Shown piece after piece: positions 8,877 through 17,812 of a stretch of 64,000 nt of DNA (positions are counted from its first letter, which is position 1; the number at the start of each line of letters is the position of its first letter). Location: assembly GCF_051857545.1 (NCBI RefSeq), contig NZ_JBPZHB010000003.1:372001-436000 (forward strand), given 5' to 3'. The stretch is from Larkinella sp051857545 (lineage in GTDB: Bacteria; Bacteroidota; Bacteroidia; Cytophagales; Spirosomataceae). The notes below the pieces were generated by a model. That model made no database searches, was not told the DNA's origin, and saw only the letters and a list, made by a program, of their open reading frames with translations. The position numbers were made by a program, and so were the translations under genes.

Positions 8877-8940
8877 GTTAAGAGTTAAGAGTTAAGAGTT
8901 ATGGATGCGTCAGCCAACTCTTAACTCTTAACTCTTAATT
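8877..8940. repeat. Intergenic palindrome P1 (GCGTCAGCC core)
   Basis: Arms of 23 bases (8878-8900 and 8916-8938) made of the 8-bp word TTAAGAGT/its complement repeated three times, around the 15-base loop ATGGATGCGTCAGCC. It fills the whole gap between the convergent beta-lactamase and gamma-glutamyltransferase genes, touching both stop codons. It may act as a bidirectional terminator. Confidence 0.9.
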
Positions 8941-10696
8941 AATACCCCACCGCTTGCCCATCCTTCCGCATTTCCGAGGCACCGTGATACACTTTTTGCG
9001 TGGTATCGGACAGGATGGCCTGATAGCCACCGAAGAAGTCCTTGGGAATCAGGTGGTGGCCCCGGCGCTCCAGCTCTTCGCGGACTTCGTTTGAAATACC
9101 GCTTTCCAGCGCCAGATGACCACCGTCCAGCATGAGGGTGCCAATGGGTTCGCTGCTGCCGGAGTGGCTGAACCGGGCCGCGTCGCCCGCTTCCTGCACG
9201 TTCATACCGAAATCCAGGAGATTACACAGAATCTGAACGTGGCCCTGCGGTTGCATGGCTCCGCCCATGACGCCAAAGCTCAGAAACGGTTTTCCGTTTT
9301 TCAGGACAAAAGCCGGGATGATGGTGTTGAAGGGACGTTTGCCCGGTTTGTATTCGTTGGCATGGCCGGTTTGCAGGCTGAAACTCGTTCCCCGGTTGTG
9401 AAAAACAAATCCCAGTCCGTCAGGCACCATTCCACTGCCAAATTCGAGCATGTTGCTTTGGATCAACGACACGATATTGCCTTCGTCGTCGGCCACGGTG
9501 AGGTAGGTCGTGTCGCCTTCCCTCAGCGGCAGCGCACCGGAATCGACGCGTTTGGCGGCTTGTTTCGGATCGATTAATTTCCGACGCCGGGCAGCATAGT
9601 CCTTCGATAACAACCAGGATAGCGGTATTTTGGCGAAGTCCGGATCTGCATAAAACCGGGCGCGGTCTTCGAAAGCCAGCTTTTTGGCTTCCGTCAATAC
9701 GTGCAGATACTCCGCACTGTTATGTCCCATTTTCTTTAAATCATACGCTTCCAGCATGTTCAGCATCTGGAGCACGGCAACTCCCTGGCCGTTGGGGGGT
9801 AATTCAAAAACATCGAAACCCCGGTAGTTGACCGAAACCGGATCGACCCAGGTACTTTTGTGGCTAGCCAGATCTTCCTTGCGCAGGTATAGCCCGGTTT
9901 TTCGGGCATACCGATCGATGACTGATGCAATCGCCCCTTTGTAAAAAGCATCCCGACCGCCGTTGGCGATCTTTTCGTAGGTAGCCGCCAAATCCGCGTT
10001 TTTGAAGATTTGTCCTTCTTGGGGAGGTAACTGATTGATCAGAAAGGTTCGTCGGAAGTTATCGAACTCCTGAATCGTTGACCGGCTCGCTTCCAGCCGC
10101 CGAACGGCCTCCTGCCATGAATACGCAATGACCGATGGAACGGGAGCGCCTTCGCGGGCGTAGCGGATTCCGGGCGCCAGCAGGGTTTTCATGCCGAGTT
10201 TGCCAAACCGCCGGTGCAATTCGAACCAGCCGTCTACGGTTCCCGGCACCGAAACCGACAGGGGGCCATAGAGCGGAATCGTCTTGCTATCACCCAAAAC
10301 CGCCTTTAGTTTTTCGGATGTCAGCCCCCGGGGAGAGCGACCGCTGGCGTTCAGGCCATACAGTTTCCGGTCTTTGGCCGACCAGACGATGGCGAATAAA
10401 TCGCCACCGATGCCGCAGTTGTTGGGTTCCAGCACACCCAGGGCTGCGTTGGCTGCAATGGCCGCATCGACGGCGGTGCCGCCCTGTTTCAGAATGTCGA
10501 GGCCGATTTGCGACGCCAGGGGATGAGCCGTCGCTACCATGCCGTGGCTGGCCACAACCGGACTTCGGGTGGCGAAGTTCAAGCCGCTGATGCGATCTCC
10601 TCGGCCCGTTTGCGCCAGTCCCGGCGTGGAAAAGAGCAGAAACAGGGCATAGCCGGTAAAGAAAAGCGTCGTCAAACGTTCCATTTTTGATTTCAT
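8939..10696 (-). CDS. ggt: Gamma-glutamyltransferase
   Basis: Hydrolyses or transfers the gamma-glutamyl group of glutathione and related compounds in the periplasm. The precursor self-cleaves at a conserved Thr, here Thr396 in REGDTTYLTVADDEGN, to give large and small subunits. Other family features are the N-terminal block MVATAHPLASQIGLDILKQGGTAVDAAIA and, in the small subunit, PGKRPFNTIIPAF and VMGGAMQPQGHVQ. I chose the ATG at 10696 (MKSKMERL) because it gives a proper signal peptide ending near GLAQ; an ATG 81 bases upstream only adds unconserved residues. Length (585 residues) is normal. Confidence 0.92.
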   Translation of the reverse strand: MKSKMERLTTLFFTGYALFLLFSTPGLAQTGRGDRISGLNFATRSPVVASHGMVATAHPLASQIGLDILKQGGTAVDAAIAANAALGVLEPNNCGIGGDLFAIVWSAKDRKLYGLNASGRSPRGLTSEKLKAVLGDSKTIPLYGPLSVSVPGTVDGWFELHRRFGKLGMKTLLAPGIRYAREGAPVPSVIAYSWQEAVRRLEASRSTIQEFDNFRRTFLINQLPPQEGQIFKNADLAATYEKIANGGRDAFYKGAIASVIDRYARKTGLYLRKEDLASHKSTWVDPVSVNYRGFDVFELPPNGQGVAVLQMLNMLEAYDLKKMGHNSAEYLHVLTEAKKLAFEDRARFYADPDFAKIPLSWLLSKDYAARRRKLIDPKQAAKRVDSGALPLREGDTTYLTVADDEGNIVSLIQSNMLEFGSGMVPDGLGFVFHNRGTSFSLQTGHANEYKPGKRPFNTIIPAFVLKNGKPFLSFGVMGGAMQPQGHVQILCNLLDFGMNVQEAGDAARFSHSGSSEPIGTLMLDGGHLALESGISNEVREELERRGHHLIPKDFFGGYQAILSDTTQKVYHGASEMRKDGQAVGY

Positions 10697-10857
10697 ACCG
10701 TGATTGCGTAGGCTCGGCGGGTAAGTTATCAAATAATGAGAAACGGGGTGGAATTTCGCCCTAAAAAGCGGTCGCAATTCGATTTATTCCTATATTTCCG
10801 CAAACCGGCCGCCATTTTTTCAACGACCGGTGCAGCATTCGTTTACCGTACTATACG

Positions 10858-11163
10858 ATGGCAGAAATCAAACTAGACCTGGACCAGAAAAGTCCCGGCG
10901 CTTTTTACCTCTACGAAGAGGGGACTAAAATTGGCGAAATGGTAGTTAATATCACCGGCGATAAACTGACGGTTTATCATACTGAAGTGGTGCCGGAAGC
11001 CGAAGGAAAGGGATACGCCAAACAGATGCTGGATGCGATGGTGGCGTATGCGCGGGAAAACCGCCTGAAAGTCATCCCGCTTTGTCCATACGTACACGCC
11101 CAGTTCAAGCGGCATCCGAAGGATTATGCGGATGTTTGGACGAAGGAAGAAGACGGATTGTGA
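10858..11163 (+). CDS. Small GNAT-like N-acetyltransferase (YjdJ/GTT1-type)
   Basis: A 101-residue protein of the short GNAT group (COG2388-like). The acetyl-CoA binding segment is VVPEAEGKGYAKQMLDAMVAYARENRLKVIPLCPYV, followed by FKRHPKDYADV, which is the characteristic ending of this group. Only the core of the GNAT fold is present, as usual for the family. The substrate is unknown. It is transcribed away from ggt and ends in a long palindrome shared with the convergent DUF418 gene. Confidence 0.85.
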   Translation: MAEIKLDLDQKSPGAFYLYEEGTKIGEMVVNITGDKLTVYHTEVVPEAEGKGYAKQMLDAMVAYARENRLKVIPLCPYVHAQFKRHPKDYADVWTKEEDGL

Positions 11164-11280
11164 AAAAAGGAATTTTAAATTTCAAATGAGAAATGATGAA
11201 TGTTAAATGTAAAAGTGGTCGGATTTGAAACACTTTTACATTTAACATTCATCATTTCTCATTTGAAATTCCCTTCTTTA
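11164..11280. repeat. Intergenic palindrome P6 (TTTACATTTAAC type)
   Basis: Perfect 40-base arms (11178-11217 and 11231-11270) around a 13-base loop GTCGGATTTGAAA, between convergent genes. The inner 16 bases of the arm, GTTAAATGTAAAAGTG, recur almost exactly in the outer hairpin at 50386-50618, whose loop also contains GGATTGAAAA on the opposite strand. Confidence 0.92.
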
Positions 11281-12630
11281 CCCCTGCATGGGTTGCCGTT
11301 TCCAGTAGGTCAGCGATCGCCAGAGCCATTCGAAGGGGCCGAAGCGGAAGAACCGGAGCCAGAGGGCCGAGAAGATGAATTGAAACAACCACACGGCGGC
11401 TACGACGAAGTAAAGTTCATAATACGACAGCTTGCCGAAGTAGCCAAAACCGTATCCGTAGAAAAACAAGGTGCAGATGATGCTCTGCATCAGGTAGTTG
11501 GTGAACGCCATTTGTCCGACGTTGGCCAGGCCTTTCATCAGCCAGGGAACGATGCCCGTGCGGTAGATCAACAACAGCAAACTCGCATGACCGAGGGCAG
11601 AGGCTGCCCGGCGAATCTGGTAGAAAGCCTGGAACGGAAACGAATCAGCATCGATCACTTTGCCGGGGTTCGTGAACCAGGCGACGCCATCCCAAAAGGC
11701 CAACCAGCCCAGCGATAGGCCGATGCCATAACCGGCCAGCAAGGTCAGGACGTAGGTTCGGGTGGGCAATTGATTGGAAAAGAAGCCCCATTTAAACAGG
11801 GCCATTCCGAGAAACATCAGTGCCCAGGCGTCCCAGATGAAATTCTGGTAGAATTTAACCGACTCAAATTTGGTATTCAGCGGCAGATACGATTTGAAAA
11901 TCGTGCCGTAATCGCCCTGCATGGTTTTGTTAATTTCGTCTTCTTTCTTCTGGTCGTATTTCGCGTTTTTTTCCACGGTGAGCCAGCCTTCTTTGGCTTT
12001 TTTAAGCTCGTCGGTCAGCGGTTTTTTCTGTTTCTCCAGTTGAATGGCTTTGAGGTAGCCTTCCCGATTCTCCTGGGTTTCCATCGCCTTGAAAAATCCT
12101 TTTACGCCCAAAACCGCCACGCAGAAAAACGCGATCAGGAGATACGTCCGGGGTTTCATGTTGCGAAACGGAAACAGAAACAAACCGCAAACGCCGTAGG
12201 TGTACAGGATGTCGCCGGGCCAGAGCAGCACAAACGCGTTGAACATGCCGAACACAATGAGCCAGAACAACCGCCGGTAGTAATAGTCCGGCATGCCGTA
12301 GCCATCGGTTTGGGTGTCTTTTTTGGCCATAAACAGCAACATCCCCGCGCCGAACAACATCGAAAACAAGGCCCGCATGGTTCCTTCAAAAATCACCGAA
12401 ACCGTCAGGAAGGTCTTAAAATCCGGTGAATCGACCGGGGCCGTGAAAAACCGGGGGGTAGCCGTGTGCGACAGGCCAAAGTACGGGATGTTCATCATCA
12501 GAATGCCGAGCAGCGCAAAACCACGAATGACGTCGATGGTTTGAATGCGGTCGGCTTTGGCAACGGGCTGAACGGCGACGTAGCCGGGAGATTCGGAAGT
12601 CAACGAGACGGTGGGGGAAAGGGCATCCAT
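11278..12630 (-). CDS. DUF418 domain membrane protein (YeiB family)
   Basis: A 450-residue multi-spanning inner-membrane protein. It opens with the family motif IQTIDVIRGFALLGILMMN (about residues 29-47) and closes with the DUF418 block FQFIFSALWLRFFRFGPFEWLWRSLTYWK. At least eight hydrophobic segments can be seen, plus a charged stretch at about 195-240 (KKAKEGWLTVEKNAKYDQKKEDE) that is probably outside the membrane. Related proteins are thought to be transporters or acyltransferase-like; no role is proven. Confidence 0.88.
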   Translation of the reverse strand: MDALSPTVSLTSESPGYVAVQPVAKADRIQTIDVIRGFALLGILMMNIPYFGLSHTATPRFFTAPVDSPDFKTFLTVSVIFEGTMRALFSMLFGAGMLLFMAKKDTQTDGYGMPDYYYRRLFWLIVFGMFNAFVLLWPGDILYTYGVCGLFLFPFRNMKPRTYLLIAFFCVAVLGVKGFFKAMETQENREGYLKAIQLEKQKKPLTDELKKAKEGWLTVEKNAKYDQKKEDEINKTMQGDYGTIFKSYLPLNTKFESVKFYQNFIWDAWALMFLGMALFKWGFFSNQLPTRTYVLTLLAGYGIGLSLGWLAFWDGVAWFTNPGKVIDADSFPFQAFYQIRRAASALGHASLLLLIYRTGIVPWLMKGLANVGQMAFTNYLMQSIICTLFFYGYGFGYFGKLSYYELYFVVAAVWLFQFIFSALWLRFFRFGPFEWLWRSLTYWKRQPMQG

Positions 12631-12827
12631 GGAGCAGAAAGGTAGAGGTTGACGATACCGTTTTGATTTGAAAAGGCCAGAGGATAAGTTTACTGCCGGT
12701 TACGGACACCAAACGCAGACAGAAAGGGTATTTTTGTTGTTTATTCTCTGTAATATACCCGGTTACATGCTGGGTATCAAAACGTTTTATTTAACGGCAA
12801 ATCTTAAAAGAGCCTCACCATCGTGTC

Positions 12828-13499
12828 ATGAAAAAAAGTATTTATTGTCTCGTCCTTCTCCTCAGTCTTGGATTTTTTACGTCGGTTCAGGCCCAGAAAA
12901 ACGTCAGGCTGCAGGGCAATGTCAACGGACTGGGTACGGTTATGGTTTACCTCAAAAAAACCGATAATGCCAACAGCAAGCCGTTGATCGTGGATTCGAC
13001 CCGGGCGGTCGATGGCAAGTTTACGTTCAGCCGCACCATTCCTGAAATTGATTTCTACAACGTTGTGGCGGCCGGTTTGCCGGGGCAGGTGCAATTTATC
13101 TGGGACGGCGACCTGACCCTCGAAGGCACCCGCGACGCGTTTCGCGAAGCAGAGGTAAAAGGCTCACCACTGACCGACCGCTGGCTGAAATTTCAGAATG
13201 AAGTAGACCGCCCCTACCGCGAAGTGCTGATGGATTTGTACAACGACCGCCAGCGTTCGACCGGTGATACGGCCATTGCAAACCGGGTGGCGCGGGAAGA
13301 AAAGCGGCTGAAGGCCGAACAAAACCAGAAAGTGGCCGAGCAGATCAAGGCCAACCCTGATTCGCAACTGAGCCTGTATTTGCTGAACTGGTACTGGAAC
13401 CAGTTTCCCAAAGCCGAAGCCCGCGCGATGTACGATAAGCTCAGCAGTTCGTTCAAGAGCCACACGCTGGCCAAACGGTTGCAGAATCAGTTGAAGTAG
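12828..13499 (+). CDS. DUF4369 domain exported protein
   Basis: A 223-residue protein with a signal peptide (MKKSIYCLVLLLSLGFFTSVQAQ) and the DUF4369 beta-sandwich (LQGNVNGLGTVMVYLKKTD...VDGKFTFSRTI...), which in Bacteroidetes usually sits in front of a thiol-disulfide oxidoreductase domain. Here no thioredoxin domain follows; the C-terminal half is helical and charged (about residues 120-220). It may be an accessory or lone version; function unknown. The start has a clear signal peptide and no competing upstream ATG. Confidence 0.8.
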   Translation: MKKSIYCLVLLLSLGFFTSVQAQKNVRLQGNVNGLGTVMVYLKKTDNANSKPLIVDSTRAVDGKFTFSRTIPEIDFYNVVAAGLPGQVQFIWDGDLTLEGTRDAFREAEVKGSPLTDRWLKFQNEVDRPYREVLMDLYNDRQRSTGDTAIANRVAREEKRLKAEQNQKVAEQIKANPDSQLSLYLLNWYWNQFPKAEARAMYDKLSSSFKSHTLAKRLQNQLK

Positions 13500-13593
13500 G
13501 AGCGGTTTTTCATTTCCGTTTGATAAATCGTTGTCAGCCCGTTTGGATTGATTGGACTACTTTCGCGGTTTCATTTCAACCCATCCACGCTGT

Positions 13594-14517
13594 ATGAATC
13601 CTGTTTTGCTCCGAATCCGGCTGATCGTCCTGATTCAATGGTTTGTTTTTCCGGCGTTTTGCCAGACGCCGAAACTAACACTGGCCACATATACTTACGC
13701 CGACAACAACCGCCTGGGCAATATTCAGCCCCTGGCCGATATCCTGAGTCAGACACTGGGAATGCCGGTTCAGACCAGAAGTTATGAGAATGTGGCCGGG
13801 TTCATTGCCGGTATCGAGGCCGGTGAAGTCGATATTGCCCTCATCAGTACGTTTGGGTATTTGCTGCTCATTAACCGGGGGGCCAGCCCCTATACGCCGG
13901 TAGCGGCATTGCAGGTGCCGCCCGGTGTGCGCGACAACTACAAAACCGCCCTCATTGCCCACGCATCGTTGCCGATCAACCGAATGGCCGATCTGACGAA
14001 ACAGGCTGCTCAGTATCGCATGACCTTTGTGAGCGAAACCTCCACCTCCGGCAACCTCATTCCGCGCGCCTATCTGTACGCCAACGGCCTACCGGAACCC
14101 GAGCGTCAGTTTAAGGCGGTCGCGTTCAGTAAAACCCACGCCAACGGATTGACGCAGGTGCTGGAGCGGAAAACCGATCTGGCGGCTTTTGGCAGTGAAG
14201 AGTACCACAAAGCCGTTCGGAAAGATTCGACATTGAAAAACCGGATTAAAATGGTCTGGGAGTCGGAGGAGATACCGCTGGGGCCAGTCTTGCTGAAAAA
14301 CACGCTGGACATTTCGTTGCAGAAAAAGATCACGGACGTTCTGTTAGCGTTGCACACCGAAAACCACGCTGCGTTGGTGGCGCTGCGTTCGGGCTGGTCG
14401 GAAGCCCGGCAAGCCGAGAAATTTCGGCCCATCGACCGGGCTTTTTACCAATCGTATCAGCAACGAATCGGCGCTCCGAAGACGCTGATCGAGCAGTTTG
14501 CCAATTTAATCCGGTGA
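13594..14517 (+). CDS. PhnD-like phosphate/phosphonate ABC transporter substrate-binding protein
   Basis: A 307-residue periplasmic binding protein of the PhnD/SsuA superfamily. After a signal peptide (ending FPAFCQ) come LTLATYTYADNNRLGNIQPLADILSQTLGMPVQTRSYENVAGFIAGIEAGEVDIALISTFGYLL, typical of this family, and VSETSTSGNLIPRAYLYANGL, the ligand-loop region. The ATG at 13594 (MNPVLL) is preferred over 13552 because it starts the signal peptide. No permease or ATPase gene adjoins it, so it may act as a sensor or partner of a distant transporter. The ligand is not known. Confidence 0.83.
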   Translation: MNPVLLRIRLIVLIQWFVFPAFCQTPKLTLATYTYADNNRLGNIQPLADILSQTLGMPVQTRSYENVAGFIAGIEAGEVDIALISTFGYLLLINRGASPYTPVAALQVPPGVRDNYKTALIAHASLPINRMADLTKQAAQYRMTFVSETSTSGNLIPRAYLYANGLPEPERQFKAVAFSKTHANGLTQVLERKTDLAAFGSEEYHKAVRKDSTLKNRIKMVWESEEIPLGPVLLKNTLDISLQKKITDVLLALHTENHAALVALRSGWSEARQAEKFRPIDRAFYQSYQQRIGAPKTLIEQFANLIR

Positions 14518-14529
14518 CGGCTTTTTTCA

Positions 14530-15462
14530 CTACGCCAGCGGAATCCCCGCTTCGGTCGCTTTGCGGATAACGAATTGCCGGGCTTCGTCGTATTCTTCCG
14601 GGGTGCGGAGGTGTTCGAGCATAAAGGGGACTTCCTGCGGTAAGGCGGTGACATTTCGGATGTAGGCAACGTAATCAAGCGTTCCGCGACCCGGCATGGT
14701 TTCGGCAAAATGGACATCCTTGCCGTGGACATCCTTGGCATGAACTGCCACAATCCAGCGCCCTAACGTGCGGAAAGTCTCGTTGATCAGGGCCGTGTTG
14801 TTGTAAAACCGTTCGGGCGTGTTGATGATGTTGGCGATGTCGACGTGTGCGCCAAAAGCCGGGCGGTCGATGGCTTTGATGAATCTCAGGTATGAATCCG
14901 GCCCGTCGGGCAAACTCCAGCCCATCATTTCCAGCGCAAATTTGGCGGTTTTCGGTTTTACGGCATCGATGACCTTCCGGCAGTTTTCTACCGTCGCATC
15001 GAAGTATTCTTTCGTTAGGTTGCGGGCATCCGGGCCATCCCACTGCTTCGGGTTGTAGGAACCGGCGATGTTGACGCAGGTCAGCGCCCCGATCTCTTCG
15101 GCCAACGCCAGGCGCTCGGTGACATAGGCCAGGTTTTTTCTCCGTTTTTCGGTATCCAGATCCAACATGTTAACCCAGGCTCCCACTTCGGCGATGAGAA
15201 CGTTCTGCTCCGCAAAAACCTTCCGAATGGCGGCAATTTTGGCGGTTTCCGTCAGCTTGACCGCCGGAACATAGGCCGAGCTGTAGTGCAGCCGCCGGTG
15301 TTCGCGGGCCAGTTCCTCCGGGTCGTCGCTTTTCAGAAAGATGGGGCCGCCGAGCCGCAGCGGTTTTGGGGCTGTTTTCAAAACCGGTAGCGGTGGAACG
15401 AGCAGACTGCCCACCATCAGGGTGGAGGATTGTAGGAAGTGGCGACGGGAGAGGGGTTTCAT
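14530..15462 (-). CDS. Tat-exported sugar phosphate isomerase/epimerase-like protein
   Basis: A 310-residue TIM-barrel protein of the xylose-isomerase-like (AP_endonuc_2) family. The N-terminus SRRHFLQSSTLMVGSLLVPP is a twin-arginine signal, implying export of a folded, probably metal-bound enzyme. Barrel motifs include NIAGSYN, FALEMMGWSLPD, GAHVDIANIINTPE and IVAVHAKDVHGKDVHFAETMPGRGTLDY, which hold likely metal ligands (Glu, Asp, His). Substrate unknown; exported members are common in Cytophagales sugar-use loci, but no such genes adjoin it. Confidence 0.82.
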   Translation of the reverse strand: MKPLSRRHFLQSSTLMVGSLLVPPLPVLKTAPKPLRLGGPIFLKSDDPEELAREHRRLHYSSAYVPAVKLTETAKIAAIRKVFAEQNVLIAEVGAWVNMLDLDTEKRRKNLAYVTERLALAEEIGALTCVNIAGSYNPKQWDGPDARNLTKEYFDATVENCRKVIDAVKPKTAKFALEMMGWSLPDGPDSYLRFIKAIDRPAFGAHVDIANIINTPERFYNNTALINETFRTLGRWIVAVHAKDVHGKDVHFAETMPGRGTLDYVAYIRNVTALPQEVPFMLEHLRTPEEYDEARQFVIRKATEAGIPLA

Positions 15463-15681
15463 TCGATTTTTTGGGGTAAATATATAAGGATTGGGGTAAA
15501 TGTGATTTTGTTACCATTTATGCCTTTTTTTTCAATTCAGATGATAACTTATTGCCTGATTGGGCATTTTTAGCTGACGGTGTTTGATGGAGTTTGTTTC
15601 TGATCGGTTCTCTTTTCGCCGGTTTAGGTCTTTGTAACCATACTACCCATCTAACAGACGCCTGTTGTTTAAGTCGGAACT

Positions 15682-17781
15682 TTGAAGCGAAATGAAAGCA
15701 TGTTGAAACTAGATAGAAAAACAATTGTCACCCTACTGTGGCTTTTTATCAGTGTGTTTGAATGCATACCACCTGCCCAGGCGCAGAAAAATGAAGCAAA
15801 AAGGTATACGGATTTGATGGAACTGGGCGTTGCCGCTTTTCAGAAAAAAGACTTCACGGCCGCTATCCGATACATGTCGGAAGCTGGTAGCCTCATGCCA
15901 AATGACACCATTGCCCCACTTTACACCGGAATTGCCGCTCAACAACTAAAAGATGAGCCAACCGCAAAAAAACAATTTGAAAAATACGTTGCGCTTGGAG
16001 GGCGGGATGCTGCAGTTTTTTACACCTTGTCATCGTTTTATAAAGCCGATCAGGACTATGAAAAGGCCCTTTCTACGCTCGACAAAGCCATTGCCATCCA
16101 CCCCGCTAACCGGGATCTTGCCAACGAACGAATCAATATTTTTTTGACTTCCAATCGGATCGATGAGGCAATTGACGATTTAAAAAAGGCGGTTGAGCGA
16201 AATCCGAACGATGTACAAAGTCTCGTTAATCTTTCCATCATCTACACGAATAGGGCTACTAAAACGGACGAGGAAGTTGGCAAACTGGAAATTGAGACCA
16301 AGAAAGAAAGCGATCTGGGGAAACAACTGGCGGATACGAAAAAAACGCTGGACGTCTATCTGACTGAGCAGAAGCGACTCAATGCGCTTCTCAGGAAACA
16401 ACCCCAAAATGCCGAATTGAAACGTCAACTAGGCACGGTAAAACAACGCATTACTGATAATCAAGCTACAATCGTTCAACTGGAAGCGAATGACCAATCG
16501 GCCATGCACGCTTCAGCCGCGTTGGAATCTGGCAGACGGCTGGCGGAGGTCAGGGAGAAATATGTCGGAGAAAAAAAACTGGAAAAAGCTTATCTGACCC
16601 GCGCGCTAGCCCTTGATCCTGGTAATTACGATGCCAATTTCAACATGGGCGTCTGGTATTTTAACCAGGCTGTTAAACTTAAAAAAGTAGTCGATGGTAT
16701 GAATTTGGCGGAGTATGCCCAGTATGGCAAACGGATAGAAGGGCAGGTATGCGGCACATTCAAAAAGGTAGTGCCGTATTTTGAACGGGCCAGAGAGACC
16801 AAAAGTACAGAAGCTGATCTGAACGAGCATTTAACCAATCTGCAAAACATCCTGAAGCAGTTTGAGGAGAAAAAAGTGGCTTGTGTCATGCCCATCGGCG
16901 ACGAACCATTTTTGACCGCAATACCCGCCGACCCCGTTGCACAGCGCCCTCCCGAGTCTAAACCAACTACCACGCCGGGCCCAAAACCGGGCCAGACCAT
17001 CCCTACTACCACGACGGCTGCCCGGCAACCGGTCAATGCGAAACCCGATAGGCCGACTGAACCACCAACTAACCAAGCCGTTGTCGTAGCCTTTCCCCGA
17101 CGCTTTGCGCTCGTGGTCGGCAACTCCGCTTACCAGAATGGGTCGTCGCTGGAAGGAATGCCCGTCAATGATGCCACTGATATCGCCGATCGGCTGCGCG
17201 CGCTGGGTTTTTTGGTGACGCTGGTGACGAATTCCACCAAATCCACGCTTGAAACAAGCATCGGTCAGTTCAATCAACAGCTTAAAAACGCCGATGTCGC
17301 GCTTTTTTTCTATGCCGGACACGGTATTGAATTCGATAATCACAACTACCTGATTCCGGTGGATGCAAAGCTGACGGATCCGGACGATGTGGATCTGCAG
17401 GGGGTCGATGTGCAGAAACTGATCGACCGGATGCGCCGGAATACCCATGCGGCTTTTAATGTGATTATCATGGATGCCTGCCGCGATAACCCGTTTAAAT
17501 CCTTCAGCCGGGGCGGTTCCCGGGGGTTTAAACCCGTTGGTGATCTTTCCGGCGAAGGCAATATGTATCTGGCAATGGCAACCGGCTGGGGAAACGTTGC
17601 CGAAAATAGTTCCGGAAGAAATGGCGTATACACCCGTTCGCTGCTCAACCACCTTCGGTCGGGCGAAGTGCTGGATGATGTCTTATTACGCACACAGATT
17701 GAGGTGAAACGGCAAACCAAAAACCGGCAAAATCCGCAAGTTGTTACCGAAATGGCGCAGGAAATCAAGTTGAAATTCTGA
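15682..17781 (+). CDS. Exported TPR protein with C-terminal caspase-like (peptidase C14) domain
   Basis: A 699-residue protein: signal peptide (to about residue 35), TPR repeats (about 40-215 and 310-390: AAFQKKDFTAAIRYMSEAG, ALSTLDKAIAIHPANRDL, AIDDLKKAVERNPND), a coiled-coil stretch between them, a Pro/Thr-rich linker (about 425-470), then a caspase domain. The catalytic dyad is visible as His547 in FFYAGHGIEF and Cys600 in IIMDACRDNPF. Family proteases cut after basic or acidic residues; specificity is not evident. An ATG at 15700 (MLKLDRK) is an alternative start that still gives a signal peptide. It is divergent from the isomerase gene and convergent with recG. Confidence 0.9.
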   Translation: MKRNESMLKLDRKTIVTLLWLFISVFECIPPAQAQKNEAKRYTDLMELGVAAFQKKDFTAAIRYMSEAGSLMPNDTIAPLYTGIAAQQLKDEPTAKKQFEKYVALGGRDAAVFYTLSSFYKADQDYEKALSTLDKAIAIHPANRDLANERINIFLTSNRIDEAIDDLKKAVERNPNDVQSLVNLSIIYTNRATKTDEEVGKLEIETKKESDLGKQLADTKKTLDVYLTEQKRLNALLRKQPQNAELKRQLGTVKQRITDNQATIVQLEANDQSAMHASAALESGRRLAEVREKYVGEKKLEKAYLTRALALDPGNYDANFNMGVWYFNQAVKLKKVVDGMNLAEYAQYGKRIEGQVCGTFKKVVPYFERARETKSTEADLNEHLTNLQNILKQFEEKKVACVMPIGDEPFLTAIPADPVAQRPPESKPTTTPGPKPGQTIPTTTTAARQPVNAKPDRPTEPPTNQAVVVAFPRRFALVVGNSAYQNGSSLEGMPVNDATDIADRLRALGFLVTLVTNSTKSTLETSIGQFNQQLKNADVALFFYAGHGIEFDNHNYLIPVDAKLTDPDDVDLQGVDVQKLIDRMRRNTHAAFNVIIMDACRDNPFKSFSRGGSRGFKPVGDLSGEGNMYLAMATGWGNVAENSSGRNGVYTRSLLNHLRSGEVLDDVLLRTQIEVKRQTKNRQNPQVVTEMAQEIKLKF

Positions 17782-17812
17782 TAAAAACTGTGCAGATCTT
17801 GATCTGCGGACG

